Assembly: GCA_047616325.1 (NCBI GenBank)
Contig: JBLHGN010000056.1
Location: forward strand, 1-16,198
Source: JBLHGN01 sp047616325
GTDB lineage: Bacteria; Pseudomonadota; Gammaproteobacteria; Pseudomonadales; Cellvibrionaceae
Length of the DNA stretch: 16,198 nt
Reading direction: 5' to 3'
Shown: positions 7,579 through 16,025 of the stretch, in pieces
Layout: each line of letters starts with the position of its first letter
How positions within the stretch are numbered: position 1 is the stretch's first letter
Translations under genes and position numbers: made by a program
Notes under the pieces: model-generated
What the model was told of the DNA's origin: nothing
What the model saw: only the letters and a program-made list of their open reading frames with translations
Database searches by the model: none

Positions 7579-8612
7579 AACGCCGCGTCACCGGTTGTGA
7601 TAACGTATTTTCAGCTTTTCAACAAAAAGGTAATCCCGGGTACCCCCGACTCGCCGTTGAGGCGGGCCATTAACCTCGCTGATGCTATAACCCTTGAGCA
7701 CAGCCAGTCGGTATTTTCTTTTACATTTGCGGCCCTCAATTACCGCTTATCAGAAAAGAATCAATATGCTTAAACTGGAGGGTTTTGATCCTGCATGGAA
7801 CCACGTGGGCAGCCATAACATGGCAACCTATACCAATTTGAACCTCGGTAACTGCACGTTGCGGGTAGAAGCCGCCAATAGCGAAGGCGTCTGGAACGAG
7901 CAGGGCAAGTCCTCGCGCTAACCAAACGGCCACCTTGGTGGCAGGCGTGGTGGGCCTATTGCGGTTATCTGGTGTTGGTAATGCTGGTTATTGCCATTCC
8001 CATCGTATTTCAGCGGAAAAAATTAGCCTTCGAACGCGCCATCAATCCTCACCTGCGGGAGGCAGAAAAACTATTGGAACAAAAAGTTGAGTAGAGGACC
8101 GCAAGGCTGGAAGAGGCCAACCAAAAACCGGAACAGCTCGGCAATACCGATGCGCTTACCGGGCTTATTAATCGTCGTTATTTTGATGACCAAGGACAAA
8201 CACTTTTCAGAAACACGATAAGAAATGTCAAAAGTTTTAGCGTAAAGATACTGGACATCGATCACTTTAAGTCATTCAACGATAACCGTGGCCATTACGT
8301 TTGTGATCAGATATTCTGGCACATATAGGGGTGAAGAATTTGGTGTAATCCTACCTTCGACCAACCTTAATAATGCCGCTTTCCTAGCGGAAATGATCTG
8401 CCCGGCTGTTGAGGTTGAGGGGGCACACTCATTCAATCACCATAAGTATCGGGACGGGTAGTATTGCCGGAGATGCGTTCGCAGAAGCCAGAAATATCAC
8501 TATAGGCACATTGCTTAAAGTCGCCGATGGTGCGATCTACGAATTTAAATCTAACGGCCGCAACCCGGTGACCTCGGTAGCGTTTGATGCGACCGTAAGT
8601 GTGAAAAAATAG
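7579..8612 (+). pseudogene. Broken Y_Y_Y / GGDEF diguanylate cyclase remnant
   Basis: Fragments in successive frames reconstruct the C-terminal half of a two-component-regulator-propeller protein with a diguanylate cyclase domain. Frame 1 from 7579 reads VVITYFQLFNKK through ALNYRLSEKNQYA to a stop at 7771. A shift to frame 2 continues the Y_Y_Y domain (KLEGFDPAWN, EAANSEGVWNEQG) to a stop at 7919. Frame 1 from 7918 gives a Trp-rich hinge, a TM segment (LVLVMLVIAIPIVF) and a coiled coil, interrupted by TAG at 8092. It continues with NTDALTGLINRRYFD and LDIDHFKSFND to TAG at 8326. Frame 2 from 8330 gives the signature residues as GEEFGVILP, up to 8459. Frame 3 ends the domain (ITISIG, KVADGAIYEFKSNGRN) at 8612. 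About 25 residues before GGEEF are missing, and the N-terminal propeller, normally some 2 kb, is absent. The live protein would have made cyclic di-GMP at the inner membrane; this copy cannot. Confidence 0.9.
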
Positions 8613-8939
8613 AGTCAAAATTAAATGGGTAGACACGCCTCCACTGCGAATAATGGCCCTTCATTTAGGTCAACACGCTAACGCTTATAAGTGATTGCTG
8701 GGCATGTATCGTGTGAGTCACAGATGGCTAATTATTTGCTAGTTTGTATTAGGCGGTGTTTTGTCTTTCTGTTAATAAAACAGCAAGGTAAATATATATT
8801 CTAAGATGGGTTAGCCAATACAGCGTCGAGCCTTCCTATACTCCATAGAGCAAGCCCGAGTTTTTCAGCTTAAATTCGGCTTGTTAATATTAATCATTGA
8901 ATTGCATATTCGTGCCCAACCCATATAAGTAATCACTCT
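8613..8939. other. Intergenic region upstream of the MshQ-like gene, with hairpin
   Basis: This region of 327 bp has no gene. An imperfect hairpin with arms CAAGCC (8851-8856) and GGCTTG (8878-8883) continues inward with further A-T pairs. No T tract follows, so it is not a standard terminator. The part from 8880 on is AT-rich and holds the candidate promoter listed separately. Confidence 0.5.
8902..8929 (+). promoter_or_regulatory. Candidate sigma-70 promoter just before the MshQ-like gene
   Basis: TTGCAT (8902-8907; 4 of 6 to consensus) and TATAAG (8924-8929; 5 of 6) are separated by 16 nt. Transcription would start near 8936, only about 4 nt before the ATG at 8940. There is no Shine-Dalgarno in front of that ATG. 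If the promoter is real, the mRNA would be nearly leaderless. In AT-rich DNA such a pair can arise by chance. Confidence 0.35.
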
Positions 8940-11900
8940 ATGCGTATTTGGCTATCACTCGCTAGAATTATCAAAGCACATAAGTGCCGTCAGTTTGTTG
9001 TGGCTGCATTTTTTGTGGGGTATTGCTGCTCGACGCATGCGGCTATTCAGGGAGAGTATTACAATCAAAACGGCCAACAACGAGCGTATTTTACAGGCAC
9101 AAAAATCGATCGGGTCGATGCCAACATAGGTTTTAATTGGGGGGGGGGCGCTCCCGTCAGTGGAGTGGGCCGTGATGACTTTTCGGTAAGATGGACTGGT
9201 GAGTTCGAAGTGCCCACTTCTGGAAACTATGTGTTTACCACCCGTTCCGACGACGGGGTGCGGCTTATTGTCAACGGCACCAATATTATTGAAAACTGGA
9301 CGGATCACGGTCCTACTTTTGATTTTGGCACCGTAGTGGGCCTGCTGGTAGGTGAAAGGTATACCATTCAAATGGAGTTCTACGAGCGTGGCGGCCGCGC
9401 ACGAGCAGAATTATATTGGGATGGCCCCGGTTTCTCGCGGGAAATTATCCCAGCAGGTAATCTGTTTTTGGATTTGCGTCCACCTGAGCCTGTTAGCGCG
9501 TCATCGCCCTGTCTCGGCGGTACAATTTCGCTGCTATTTAACGAGGCTGTGAGTCAAGCCAGTGCGGAAAACCTGGCGAACTATAGTACTTCCAACGGTG
9601 TTGTGCTCACGAGTGCAACCCTCACCAGTAACCCCAACGTGGTTACACTCACATATTTTGCTGGCAACGGCCTGCCTTTTACCCTGACTGTCGGCAATAT
9701 AAGCGATACATCGGGCAACGCCATAGTGTCGCCCGTAGACCTTACCGTGGCCAGTTCCGCCAATGGCTTGCTGGGCAGCTATTTCGATCAAAATGGTGCT
9801 CAACGCCAATATTTCACCGGTAATAGTGTCGACCGTGGCGACCCGGTGGTTGATTTTGATTGGAGTACGGGAACCCCGCTTCCTGGTCTAAATAACGATT
9901 ACTTTAGCGTGCGCTGGTCTGGAGAGGTAGAAGCTACAACCAATGGAGCGTATCGATTTTATACGGTAAGTGACGATGGCGTTAGGTTGTATCTGGACGG
10001 TAATCTCATCATCAATAATTGGGGCGATCATTCGGCCACAACCAATACCAGTGCCGTTCAGGTACTTAACACTGGACAGCGCTATAGCATTACCATGGAA
10101 TTCTATGAGCATGCGGGTTTTGCCCAGGCGCGTCTGCAATGGCGGGGGCCTGGTTTTGCGAGAGAAACTATTCCCACTCAAAATCTATTTTATGGGTGCT
10201 CGTCGGTTATCGCGATTCCCGTTGCCGAATGGTTGCTCGATGAAAGCCGCTGGACGGGAGCGCCGGCGGAAGTTTTGGACAATAGCGGCAATGGTTTGGT
10301 GGGCAGCGCCATCAACCTGGACGCTTTGCCTTCCACATCTTCTTCCAACTCTGCGAACCCCAGCAATCCGGGCACCTGTGGCTACGGCCGTTTTGACGGA
10401 ATTAATGATGGCTACTTGCAAATAGACGACCCAGGAAGTAATTCACTGTTGGACCTCGATACTGAATACTCTGTTACCAGCTGGATTTACCCAACAGATC
10501 TACCGAATGGCGTTGACATCATGACCATCCTGTCGAAGGATGAAAACTATGAGTTTCATCTCAACTCGGCCGGGCAAATTTTTTGGTGGTGGGGTGGCGG
10601 TGATCGACAGTTTACGTCCGTTGGTACCGTCAATCTCAATCAATGGAATCATGTGGCAGTCACCTACCGCTCAGGGGAGCAGGTTATCTATTTAAACGGC
10701 AGCAGCGTCGCTACACACACGTCCACTACCGCGCTTACTGTGAATAATGACCCTCTGCTTATCGGCAGTGATATCGCTTTTCACTCGCGTAGATTTGAGG
10801 GTTTTATCGACGAGGTGAAGCTATACAGCAGCGCATTAAACGCGCTATCAGTAAATACCGTGATGGCCGAAACGCACCCCTGTGTTATTCCAACTATTGA
10901 CCACTTTGCCCTTGCTCATTTGGGTAGTGCTGTTACTTGTGAGGCCGAAACTGTAACAATAGGTGCCCACGACCTAAGCGAGTTATCGGCGGATGCGGCG
11001 GGTATTACTATTGAGGTTAGTGCTACCTCGGCAAGCCCAGGGTGGCTTGCCGCCGACGCTAGCTGGCAATTGGATACGGGCGCGGGAACTTTCTCAATTC
11101 CTGCAGACGGTGCCGCTCGCTATACCTTTGCTTCGGCGGAAACTTCGGTAGTGTTAGTATTGGCAAATACCAGCGAAGCTCTTATTGATATAGATGTGGT
11201 CGACGTCAACAATTCTTCAGTCACCGACATTGACGGTGGTGGCGTGGAAGACCCTCCTTTGCCCTTTAAGGATACAGCACTAAGATTTTATAATGACGCC
11301 AATGGCGACGAGAACGCCGACGGTACCGACCCAATTGCAGGCCCGTTTGTCGCCGGCGATTTAAGTGTGCCCTTTGTGCTTAAAGCCATTGAAACGAGTA
11401 GTGAGACAGGCGCTTGTGTGGCGCGTCTACTGGGCAGCCAAAATGTTAATTTTGCCTACGAGTGCCGCAATCCCAATAGCTGTGTGCGCGATCAGGATAT
11501 GCAAATTGCCGGCAGCGCCATAGAGGATAACAACAATGCGCTGGTGGTGGACTTTTCGAGTCTCGCCGTTAATTTTGATGGTGAAGGCGAAGTTGCATTA
11601 AATCTGCGCTATTTCGATGCGGGCCTCGTGCGCCTGCACGCTAATGTCAGTCTGGCAGCCAATGATCCTGATGCGGCGATTACATTAAATGGCACAAGTG
11701 CTGAATTCGTAGTACGTCCGGCTGATTTACGTATTGTCAGCATCCAAACCGTTGGGGGCGCGCCAAATCCCGGCAGCACGGGTAGCGGCCTGGGTTTTGT
11801 TAGTGCCGGCAGCGCCTTTAGCGTGGCGGTGGAAGCCGTTGGTAGCTCAGGGAGCTTAACGCCAAACTTCGGGCGTGAGTTGTCTCCCGAGCTTATTCGT

Positions 11901-13085
11901 CTCAACTTAGTCAGTTTGGTGATGCCGGTAGGCGGCGTTAGTGCACCTCTTAATGCCGCCACAAGTTTTGTCCCTGGCTTTGCACTGGGCCAATTTGATA
12001 ACACTGCCGTAAGTTGGCCCGAGGCGGGAACCATTACCATTAATACCACCATAGCGGATGGTGATTATCTGGGTACAGGTGACCTAATAGGAACTACCAG
12101 TGGCAACGTGGGCCGATTTTTTCCCGCCTATCTGCAATTAGACTACAGCGCACTAACGCCAGGGTGTGTCAGCGGCGGTTTTAGTTACATGGCTGACCAG
12201 CTCATTTCCTATCGTCCTATCATCTTTAGCTATGGCCTAAGTGCCCAGGGCAGCGGCACTGGCCTACTGCAAAATTTCGACAGCGTGCTGGGTTACCCAG
12301 TAAGTGCTTTATTGTCTCAAGCCGAGCATAATAACAACGGTATCAATCTAGGTTCACGTAGTTTTATACCCGTAGAAAATTGGCAAAATGGAGAGATGGT
12401 CGTGAACGCAGACGGAGGCTTTGCGCGCGCGATGAGCGGGGTGAACGAAATACCCGACGGCCCCTTAGACTCTGTGAAATTTGGCTTGCAAGCGAGTGGG
12501 GGCGCCGACAATGTCAATTTTCCAAGTACTAGTTTAAATATGAATGCCAGCGCCAGTGGTGACTGTGGTTTGGCAACAAATTGCAACGCCATGCAAATAG
12601 GCGATACACAAGAGCTTCGCTTTGGCCGAATGAGCGGTCGGAACAGTCACGGACCCGAGACTGCCAATTTATCGTTGCCCTTAATAGTGGAATATTGGGA
12701 CGGCGTTGTTTTTACTCAGAACACGAATGATTCCTGTACGGTAATTTCACTTGCCGATATACAGTTCGACTCCGCGAGCATAAACATCGATGCCAATCGC
12801 ACCGTAGCTTTGGGTGCTGGCAGTAGTACGGGTACTTTTGCGATCTATACACCGGGTATTGAATTTGGTTTCATCGGGGGCGACGCTCAGCTAGACTTTA
12901 GTGCACCCGGCTTGGGTAATTCAGGCCGCTTTGATGTTGATTTAAATACGTATCCCTGGCTGCGCTACGACTGGAACCAAAACGGAAATTTTGCCGACGA
13001 CGTCACCCTGCCGAGCTTAGAGGTGGAGTTTGGCCGCTACCGAGGTCACGATAGAGTGATCTATTGGCATGAAGTATTTCGGTAA
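8940..13085 (+). CDS. MshQ-like secreted adhesin: PA14, Ig-like, PA14, LamG, DUF6701
   Basis: A signal peptide is clear: basic start, hydrophobic core FVVAAFFVGYCC, likely cleavage after STHA (about residue 34). PA14 domain 1 spans about 36-175 (NYVFTTRSDDGVRLIVNG) and PA14 domain 2 about 276-417 (SDDGVRLYLDG, FARETIP). An Ig-like module lies between them (LLFNEAV, LTLTVGN-type pattern). A LamG/concanavalin-like domain follows at about 428-640 (YGRFDGINDGYL, NQWNHVAVTYR, GFIDEVKLY). The rest, to 1381, matches the DUF6701 region of MSHA biogenesis protein MshQ, including the typical ending PWLRYDWN and RGHDRVIYWHEVF. PA14 and LamG domains usually bind carbohydrate, so a surface adhesin or pilus-associated role is likely (inference). 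Unlike classical mshQ, no mshI-mshP pilin genes lie upstream; a dead GGDEF gene lies there instead. ATG 8940 is the only start that keeps the signal peptide, but it has no Shine-Dalgarno. A G10 run lies at codons 67-70. Confidence 0.9.
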   Translation: MRIWLSLARIIKAHKCRQFVVAAFFVGYCCSTHAAIQGEYYNQNGQQRAYFTGTKIDRVDANIGFNWGGGAPVSGVGRDDFSVRWTGEFEVPTSGNYVFTTRSDDGVRLIVNGTNIIENWTDHGPTFDFGTVVGLLVGERYTIQMEFYERGGRARAELYWDGPGFSREIIPAGNLFLDLRPPEPVSASSPCLGGTISLLFNEAVSQASAENLANYSTSNGVVLTSATLTSNPNVVTLTYFAGNGLPFTLTVGNISDTSGNAIVSPVDLTVASSANGLLGSYFDQNGAQRQYFTGNSVDRGDPVVDFDWSTGTPLPGLNNDYFSVRWSGEVEATTNGAYRFYTVSDDGVRLYLDGNLIINNWGDHSATTNTSAVQVLNTGQRYSITMEFYEHAGFAQARLQWRGPGFARETIPTQNLFYGCSSVIAIPVAEWLLDESRWTGAPAEVLDNSGNGLVGSAINLDALPSTSSSNSANPSNPGTCGYGRFDGINDGYLQIDDPGSNSLLDLDTEYSVTSWIYPTDLPNGVDIMTILSKDENYEFHLNSAGQIFWWWGGGDRQFTSVGTVNLNQWNHVAVTYRSGEQVIYLNGSSVATHTSTTALTVNNDPLLIGSDIAFHSRRFEGFIDEVKLYSSALNALSVNTVMAETHPCVIPTIDHFALAHLGSAVTCEAETVTIGAHDLSELSADAAGITIEVSATSASPGWLAADASWQLDTGAGTFSIPADGAARYTFASAETSVVLVLANTSEALIDIDVVDVNNSSVTDIDGGGVEDPPLPFKDTALRFYNDANGDENADGTDPIAGPFVAGDLSVPFVLKAIETSSETGACVARLLGSQNVNFAYECRNPNSCVRDQDMQIAGSAIEDNNNALVVDFSSLAVNFDGEGEVALNLRYFDAGLVRLHANVSLAANDPDAAITLNGTSAEFVVRPADLRIVSIQTVGGAPNPGSTGSGLGFVSAGSAFSVAVEAVGSSGSLTPNFGRELSPELIRLNLVSLVMPVGGVSAPLNAATSFVPGFALGQFDNTAVSWPEAGTITINTTIADGDYLGTGDLIGTTSGNVGRFFPAYLQLDYSALTPGCVSGGFSYMADQLISYRPIIFSYGLSAQGSGTGLLQNFDSVLGYPVSALLSQAEHNNNGINLGSRSFIPVENWQNGEMVVNADGGFARAMSGVNEIPDGPLDSVKFGLQASGGADNVNFPSTSLNMNASASGDCGLATNCNAMQIGDTQELRFGRMSGRNSHGPETANLSLPLIVEYWDGVVFTQNTNDSCTVISLADIQFDSASINIDANRTVALGAGSSTGTFAIYTPGIEFGFIGGDAQLDFSAPGLGNSGRFDVDLNTYPWLRYDWNQNGNFADDVTLPSLEVEFGRYRGHDRVIYWHEVFR
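9139..9148 (+). repeat. Homopolymeric G10 tract inside the adhesin gene
   Basis: Ten consecutive G encode W67-G68-G69-G70 in the first PA14 domain. Loss of one G brings in TAA at 9187-9189, and gain of one brings in TGA at 9173-9175. Either would truncate the 1381-aa protein at about residue 80. The second PA14 copy has no such run at the matching position. Confidence 0.9.
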
Positions 13086-13614
13086 ACGCAGGCAGTAAAG
13101 CCTTCGAAATTTTTGGAGACTTGTCCACGCAATATTCATTTAGGCCTCTATGCGTTCACGTCTCGTGACACATAAACAAACCACAGCGGCTTCTATGTTT
13201 TACGCTGGCGCCTTATTTTAAATAAAAAGGAACAAACATCATCAAACGCAGATGTGTATTTTGTAGAGCAGCCTGAAGAAACAGCCTCGCGTCTCTCTGG
13301 CTATTTTGGCACAGGAAGATTTTAGCGCGGTAAGTCACTCTAGCATGTGGACTATCTTTGCCCAGATCGCCATAAGCACGCCGGGGTAAATACATATACG
13401 TGCATCTGTATTTGAAAACTTATGTGCGTGCTGGATTCTGACAGCTTGTAAGCATATTATGGCGGACTACAGAATAAAAGGGATCTTAATCATGGAGCCC
13501 AAAACCAAGGTGGAGAAGTAAGCTCGAACTACACGTACGGCTTTAGTGGAATTGGTAGCCACATTCACGTGGCAAACGAGTTACTTGAAAACGTTTAAAG
13601 GAGCAGCAGCGGTC
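13086..13614. other. Decayed intergenic region with unrecognised coding remnants
   Basis: No intact gene was found in about 530 bp. Two stretches read like protein in the plus direction but lack starts. One, ending in a stop near 13325, contains NADVYFVEQPEETASRLSGYF. The other, 13452-13598, is listed separately. I see no terminator for the adhesin gene. AAAGGAG at 13597-13603 is the likely ribosome binding site of the hybrid kinase. The region looks like the debris of one or more deleted genes. Confidence 0.45.
13452..13598 (+). pseudogene. Possible 3' remnant of an unidentified gene
   Basis: A 48-codon open frame follows a stop and has no start codon. It reads with protein-like composition (NHGAQNQGGEVSSNYTYGF, then GSHIHVANELLENV) and ends at TAA 13596-13598. 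I do not recognise the family. It overlaps the region where the hybrid kinase frame could be extended upstream to a GTG at 13546. The more natural reading there is in this frame, which favours starting the kinase at 13615. The stop falls next to the kinase ribosome binding site, as expected if the original gene preceded the kinase directly. Confidence 0.35.
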
Positions 13615-15759
13615 ATGCAAGACATAGCGCTAGAAAAAATCAAAATAGAAAAAAAACACAAAAAAATATATCCAAAGCAAGCAGACGAAAAATTTGCTCG
13701 CCTCAGCGCCACCTTGAATCGTTACGATCGAATTTTTTGGGGCGCTAATGATTATGGTTTTTTGGATTGGGAGTTAGCCTCCGGCCACGTGTATTGGCAG
13801 GGCGGATTTTGGGATCACTTAGGCTATGACGACGATGATCATATCGATTTGTTTAAGGTTGATAACTTTATCGCTTATGTATACTCCGAAGATCAAGCGG
13901 CCTTTTCAGAATGTATTACCCAGCTTTTAAAAAAAGGACAAACGAAAGACTTTGTTTTTCGTGTGCGTGCAAAAGACGGCACTTATGTGTGGGCCGAGGC
14001 TCGGGTGGACGCACTTCGCAGAGCAGATGGACGCGTGACCCATGTGTCAGGTGTGATTTTCGACCTATCCAGGCAGAAAACCATTGAGCAAGCTTTGCTA
14101 AAGAGCGAGGCTCGTCACACTCGCATCATTAGTTCGTCTAATGACGGTCTGTGGGAGTGGTCGGCTAAAGATGGTGTTCGTCTGCAAAAATCGAAAACAA
14201 CTGGTGAACTAGAGTGGTGTGGCGGCCAGTCTACATTTTCAAGCAGGTGCTGGGAGTTGTTGGGCTATGACGTCAATGATCCTCGATTGAAGGACCATTT
14301 TATCGCTTGGCGCAATTTTATGCATAAAGATGATGGTCGTCGCTTTGACAAAATAATGAGAGATCTCATTGTTGAGAAAACTCCGTGCGACTTCGAATGT
14401 CGAATGCGCACAGCTAATGGTGGCTGGTGCTGGGTGCGCACACGCGGACAGATGATATATGACGACAGCGGTCAACCGTTGCAGATGTCGGGCACCATCA
14501 TGGATATTACCGAGCTAAAAGTAGCCCAGGAGCGCGTGCTAAAGGCAAAAGTTGAGGCCGAAAAAGCCAGTGTGGCGAAATCTGATTTTTTATCGAGCAT
14601 GAGTCATGAACTGCGTACCCCCTTGAATGCTATATTGGGTTTTGCGCGATTATTGGAAATAGACACCACCCTTAACGCTGAGCATAAAGATAAAATTAGA
14701 GAGATAACATCGGCGGGGAATCATCTTCTTAACCTTGTCGGAGATGTATTGGATCTTGCAAAAATCGAGACGAAGCAGCTAAAAATTAATCGTGAAAGCG
14801 TGCTCCCCTTAAAGATAATTAATGAGTGCGAAGCTTTGTTAGCCTCTCAAATTGAACAACGATGCCTCCATTTTGACCTTCAGTTTTTTGGATTGGAAGC
14901 CTCTACTATTTATGCCGATACGGTACGCTTTAAGCAGGTTCTACTTAACCTTATTGGCAATAGCGTTAAATATAATCGCTATGGTGGTGCCATCACGGTT
15001 ACTTACAGCAAGGTAAAACACAATCACCTAAGAATTGCAGTGAGTGATACAGGCATTGGCATACCACAACATCGGCAACAGGAATTATTTCAAGCCTTTA
15101 ACCGGTTGGGAGCGGAACATAGCGGCCTAGAGGGAAGTGGTGTTGGGTTGGTTATTACTAAACAGTTGGTGACGCAGATGGGCGGCACCATTGGCTACCA
15201 CAGCGAAGAAAATGTCGGAAGTCAGTTCTGGGTGGAATTCCCTTTGGTTTCCGAAGTAGAGGCACCTCGCCTAAAAAAACTAGATGCGATGGAAAGAATA
15301 GGCACGATGGAAAAATTGGGCGAGCTAGAAAAGCTAGCCGCGTTGGAAACAAGTCTAGCTAATAAAGCGCTGCCTGAATTATTAGTCAAACAAGTCAAAA
15401 AAATACTGTACGTCGAAGACAATTTGTCAAACCAAAAACTGGTTCGACAGTTTCTTGGTAGGTACTCTATGATTGACTTAACTCTAGCCGAGGCTGCAGT
15501 AAAAGGCCTTTTTCTTGCCCGCACTACAGAGCCAGATCTCATTTTGTTAGATGTTAATTTACCCGGCTTAAACGGATTTGAATTGGTTGCTATACTTAAA
15601 CAAGATACTTCAACCAGTCATATTCCCGTGGTGGCCTTGTCGGCAAATGTATTGCAGCACGATATCGAGGCGGGCTTGAAGGCAGGTTTTGACCACTACT
15701 TAACCAAACCACTAAGTTTTGCGGCCTTAATCGATGTGATAAATCGCTGGCTTAAGTGA
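13615..15759 (+). CDS. Hybrid sensor histidine kinase (PAS-PAS-HisKA-HATPase-REC)
   Basis: This 714-aa protein has no TM segment, so it is a cytosolic sensor. A Lys-rich N-terminus is followed by two PAS domains of PAS_3 type, at about 38-155 (NDYGFLDWELASG; DFVFRVRAKDGTYVWAEARV) and 168-302 (NDGLWEW; ECRMRTANGGWCWVRTRG; IMDITELK). HisKA carries H331 in SMSHELRTPLNAI. The ATPase has N445/N449 in the N box, D478 in DTGIGIP, and GSGVGLVITK. A hexapeptide-repeat linker (556-579) leads to a receiver domain with E601/D602, phospho-acceptor D646 in LLDVNLPG, and K698 in YLTKPL. All key residues are present. No Hpt domain or separate partner is in the window, so the phosphorelay target is unknown. 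ATG 13615 is chosen because AAAGGAG lies 11 nt upstream; the longer GTG form (13546, 737 aa) adds 23 residues without family resemblance. Confidence 0.93.
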   Translation: MQDIALEKIKIEKKHKKIYPKQADEKFARLSATLNRYDRIFWGANDYGFLDWELASGHVYWQGGFWDHLGYDDDDHIDLFKVDNFIAYVYSEDQAAFSECITQLLKKGQTKDFVFRVRAKDGTYVWAEARVDALRRADGRVTHVSGVIFDLSRQKTIEQALLKSEARHTRIISSSNDGLWEWSAKDGVRLQKSKTTGELEWCGGQSTFSSRCWELLGYDVNDPRLKDHFIAWRNFMHKDDGRRFDKIMRDLIVEKTPCDFECRMRTANGGWCWVRTRGQMIYDDSGQPLQMSGTIMDITELKVAQERVLKAKVEAEKASVAKSDFLSSMSHELRTPLNAILGFARLLEIDTTLNAEHKDKIREITSAGNHLLNLVGDVLDLAKIETKQLKINRESVLPLKIINECEALLASQIEQRCLHFDLQFFGLEASTIYADTVRFKQVLLNLIGNSVKYNRYGGAITVTYSKVKHNHLRIAVSDTGIGIPQHRQQELFQAFNRLGAEHSGLEGSGVGLVITKQLVTQMGGTIGYHSEENVGSQFWVEFPLVSEVEAPRLKKLDAMERIGTMEKLGELEKLAALETSLANKALPELLVKQVKKILYVEDNLSNQKLVRQFLGRYSMIDLTLAEAAVKGLFLARTTEPDLILLDVNLPGLNGFELVAILKQDTSTSHIPVVALSANVLQHDIEAGLKAGFDHYLTKPLSFAALIDVINRWLK
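15280..15351 (+). repeat. Four degenerate 18-bp tandem repeats in the kinase gene
   Basis: Four 18-bp units encode hexapeptides of the pattern hydrophobic-x-x-[ML]-E-[RKT], for example IGTMEK and LGELEK. They lie between the ATPase and receiver domains. The units have diverged at the DNA level but keep the GGAAA/AGAAA core. A period of six does not match a standard coiled-coil heptad. Confidence 0.75.
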
Positions 15760-15853
15760 TAAGTTTGAAAGTGGAGTAACTTTAATAAGTAATTTAATCG
15801 AATAATGCACGCAACTAGAATCTGTGGGCAAGTGCTCGGTAATACTTCACTTA

Positions 15854-15952
15854 ATTGAAGCTAAAGATAAAGGCCTTCGCGACTTTACCCTGCAGCGGCA
15901 TTTACCCGCAGTGCAAACTCGTTCTATAGGGCCGTATCGTTCTGCCGTGTGA
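15854..15952 (+). pseudogene. Possible truncated pirin N-terminal remnant
   Basis: A frame with no usable start reads IEAKDKGLRDF then TLQRHLPAVQTRSIGPY and stops at TGA 15950. It resembles the N-terminus of pirin-family proteins, where a DLGxF-x-V-x-R-x-LP stretch leads to a VGPF motif. Homology ends exactly at the IGPY position, and the rest of the ~280-residue protein is missing. The frame is open back to about 15806. The match is short and from memory, so this is tentative. Truncation by the nearby IS30-type element or an associated deletion would explain it. The remaining bases from 15760 to 16025 hold nothing else I recognise. Confidence 0.3.
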
Positions 15953-16025
15953 TAGCACTGCAGATTAAAACCGAGAATAAAAATAATTAATACAAGGCGA
16001 ATTCACCCTATAAGTGCACCACCCA

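Noticed and set aside
7247..7591. Minus-strand 114-codon open frame.
   Set aside because: Low-complexity basic protein without motifs or ribosome binding site; it spans the nested inverted repeat and the start of the pseudogene homology on the other strand.
8851..8883. Hairpin read as an intrinsic terminator.
   Set aside because: The stem is followed by TTAATATTAAT rather than a T tract on the plus strand, and no T tract exists on the minus strand.
13546..13614. GTG start giving a 737-aa hybrid kinase.
   Set aside because: No ribosome binding site, residues unlike the family, and another frame reads as protein here; ATG 13615 with AAAGGAG is better.
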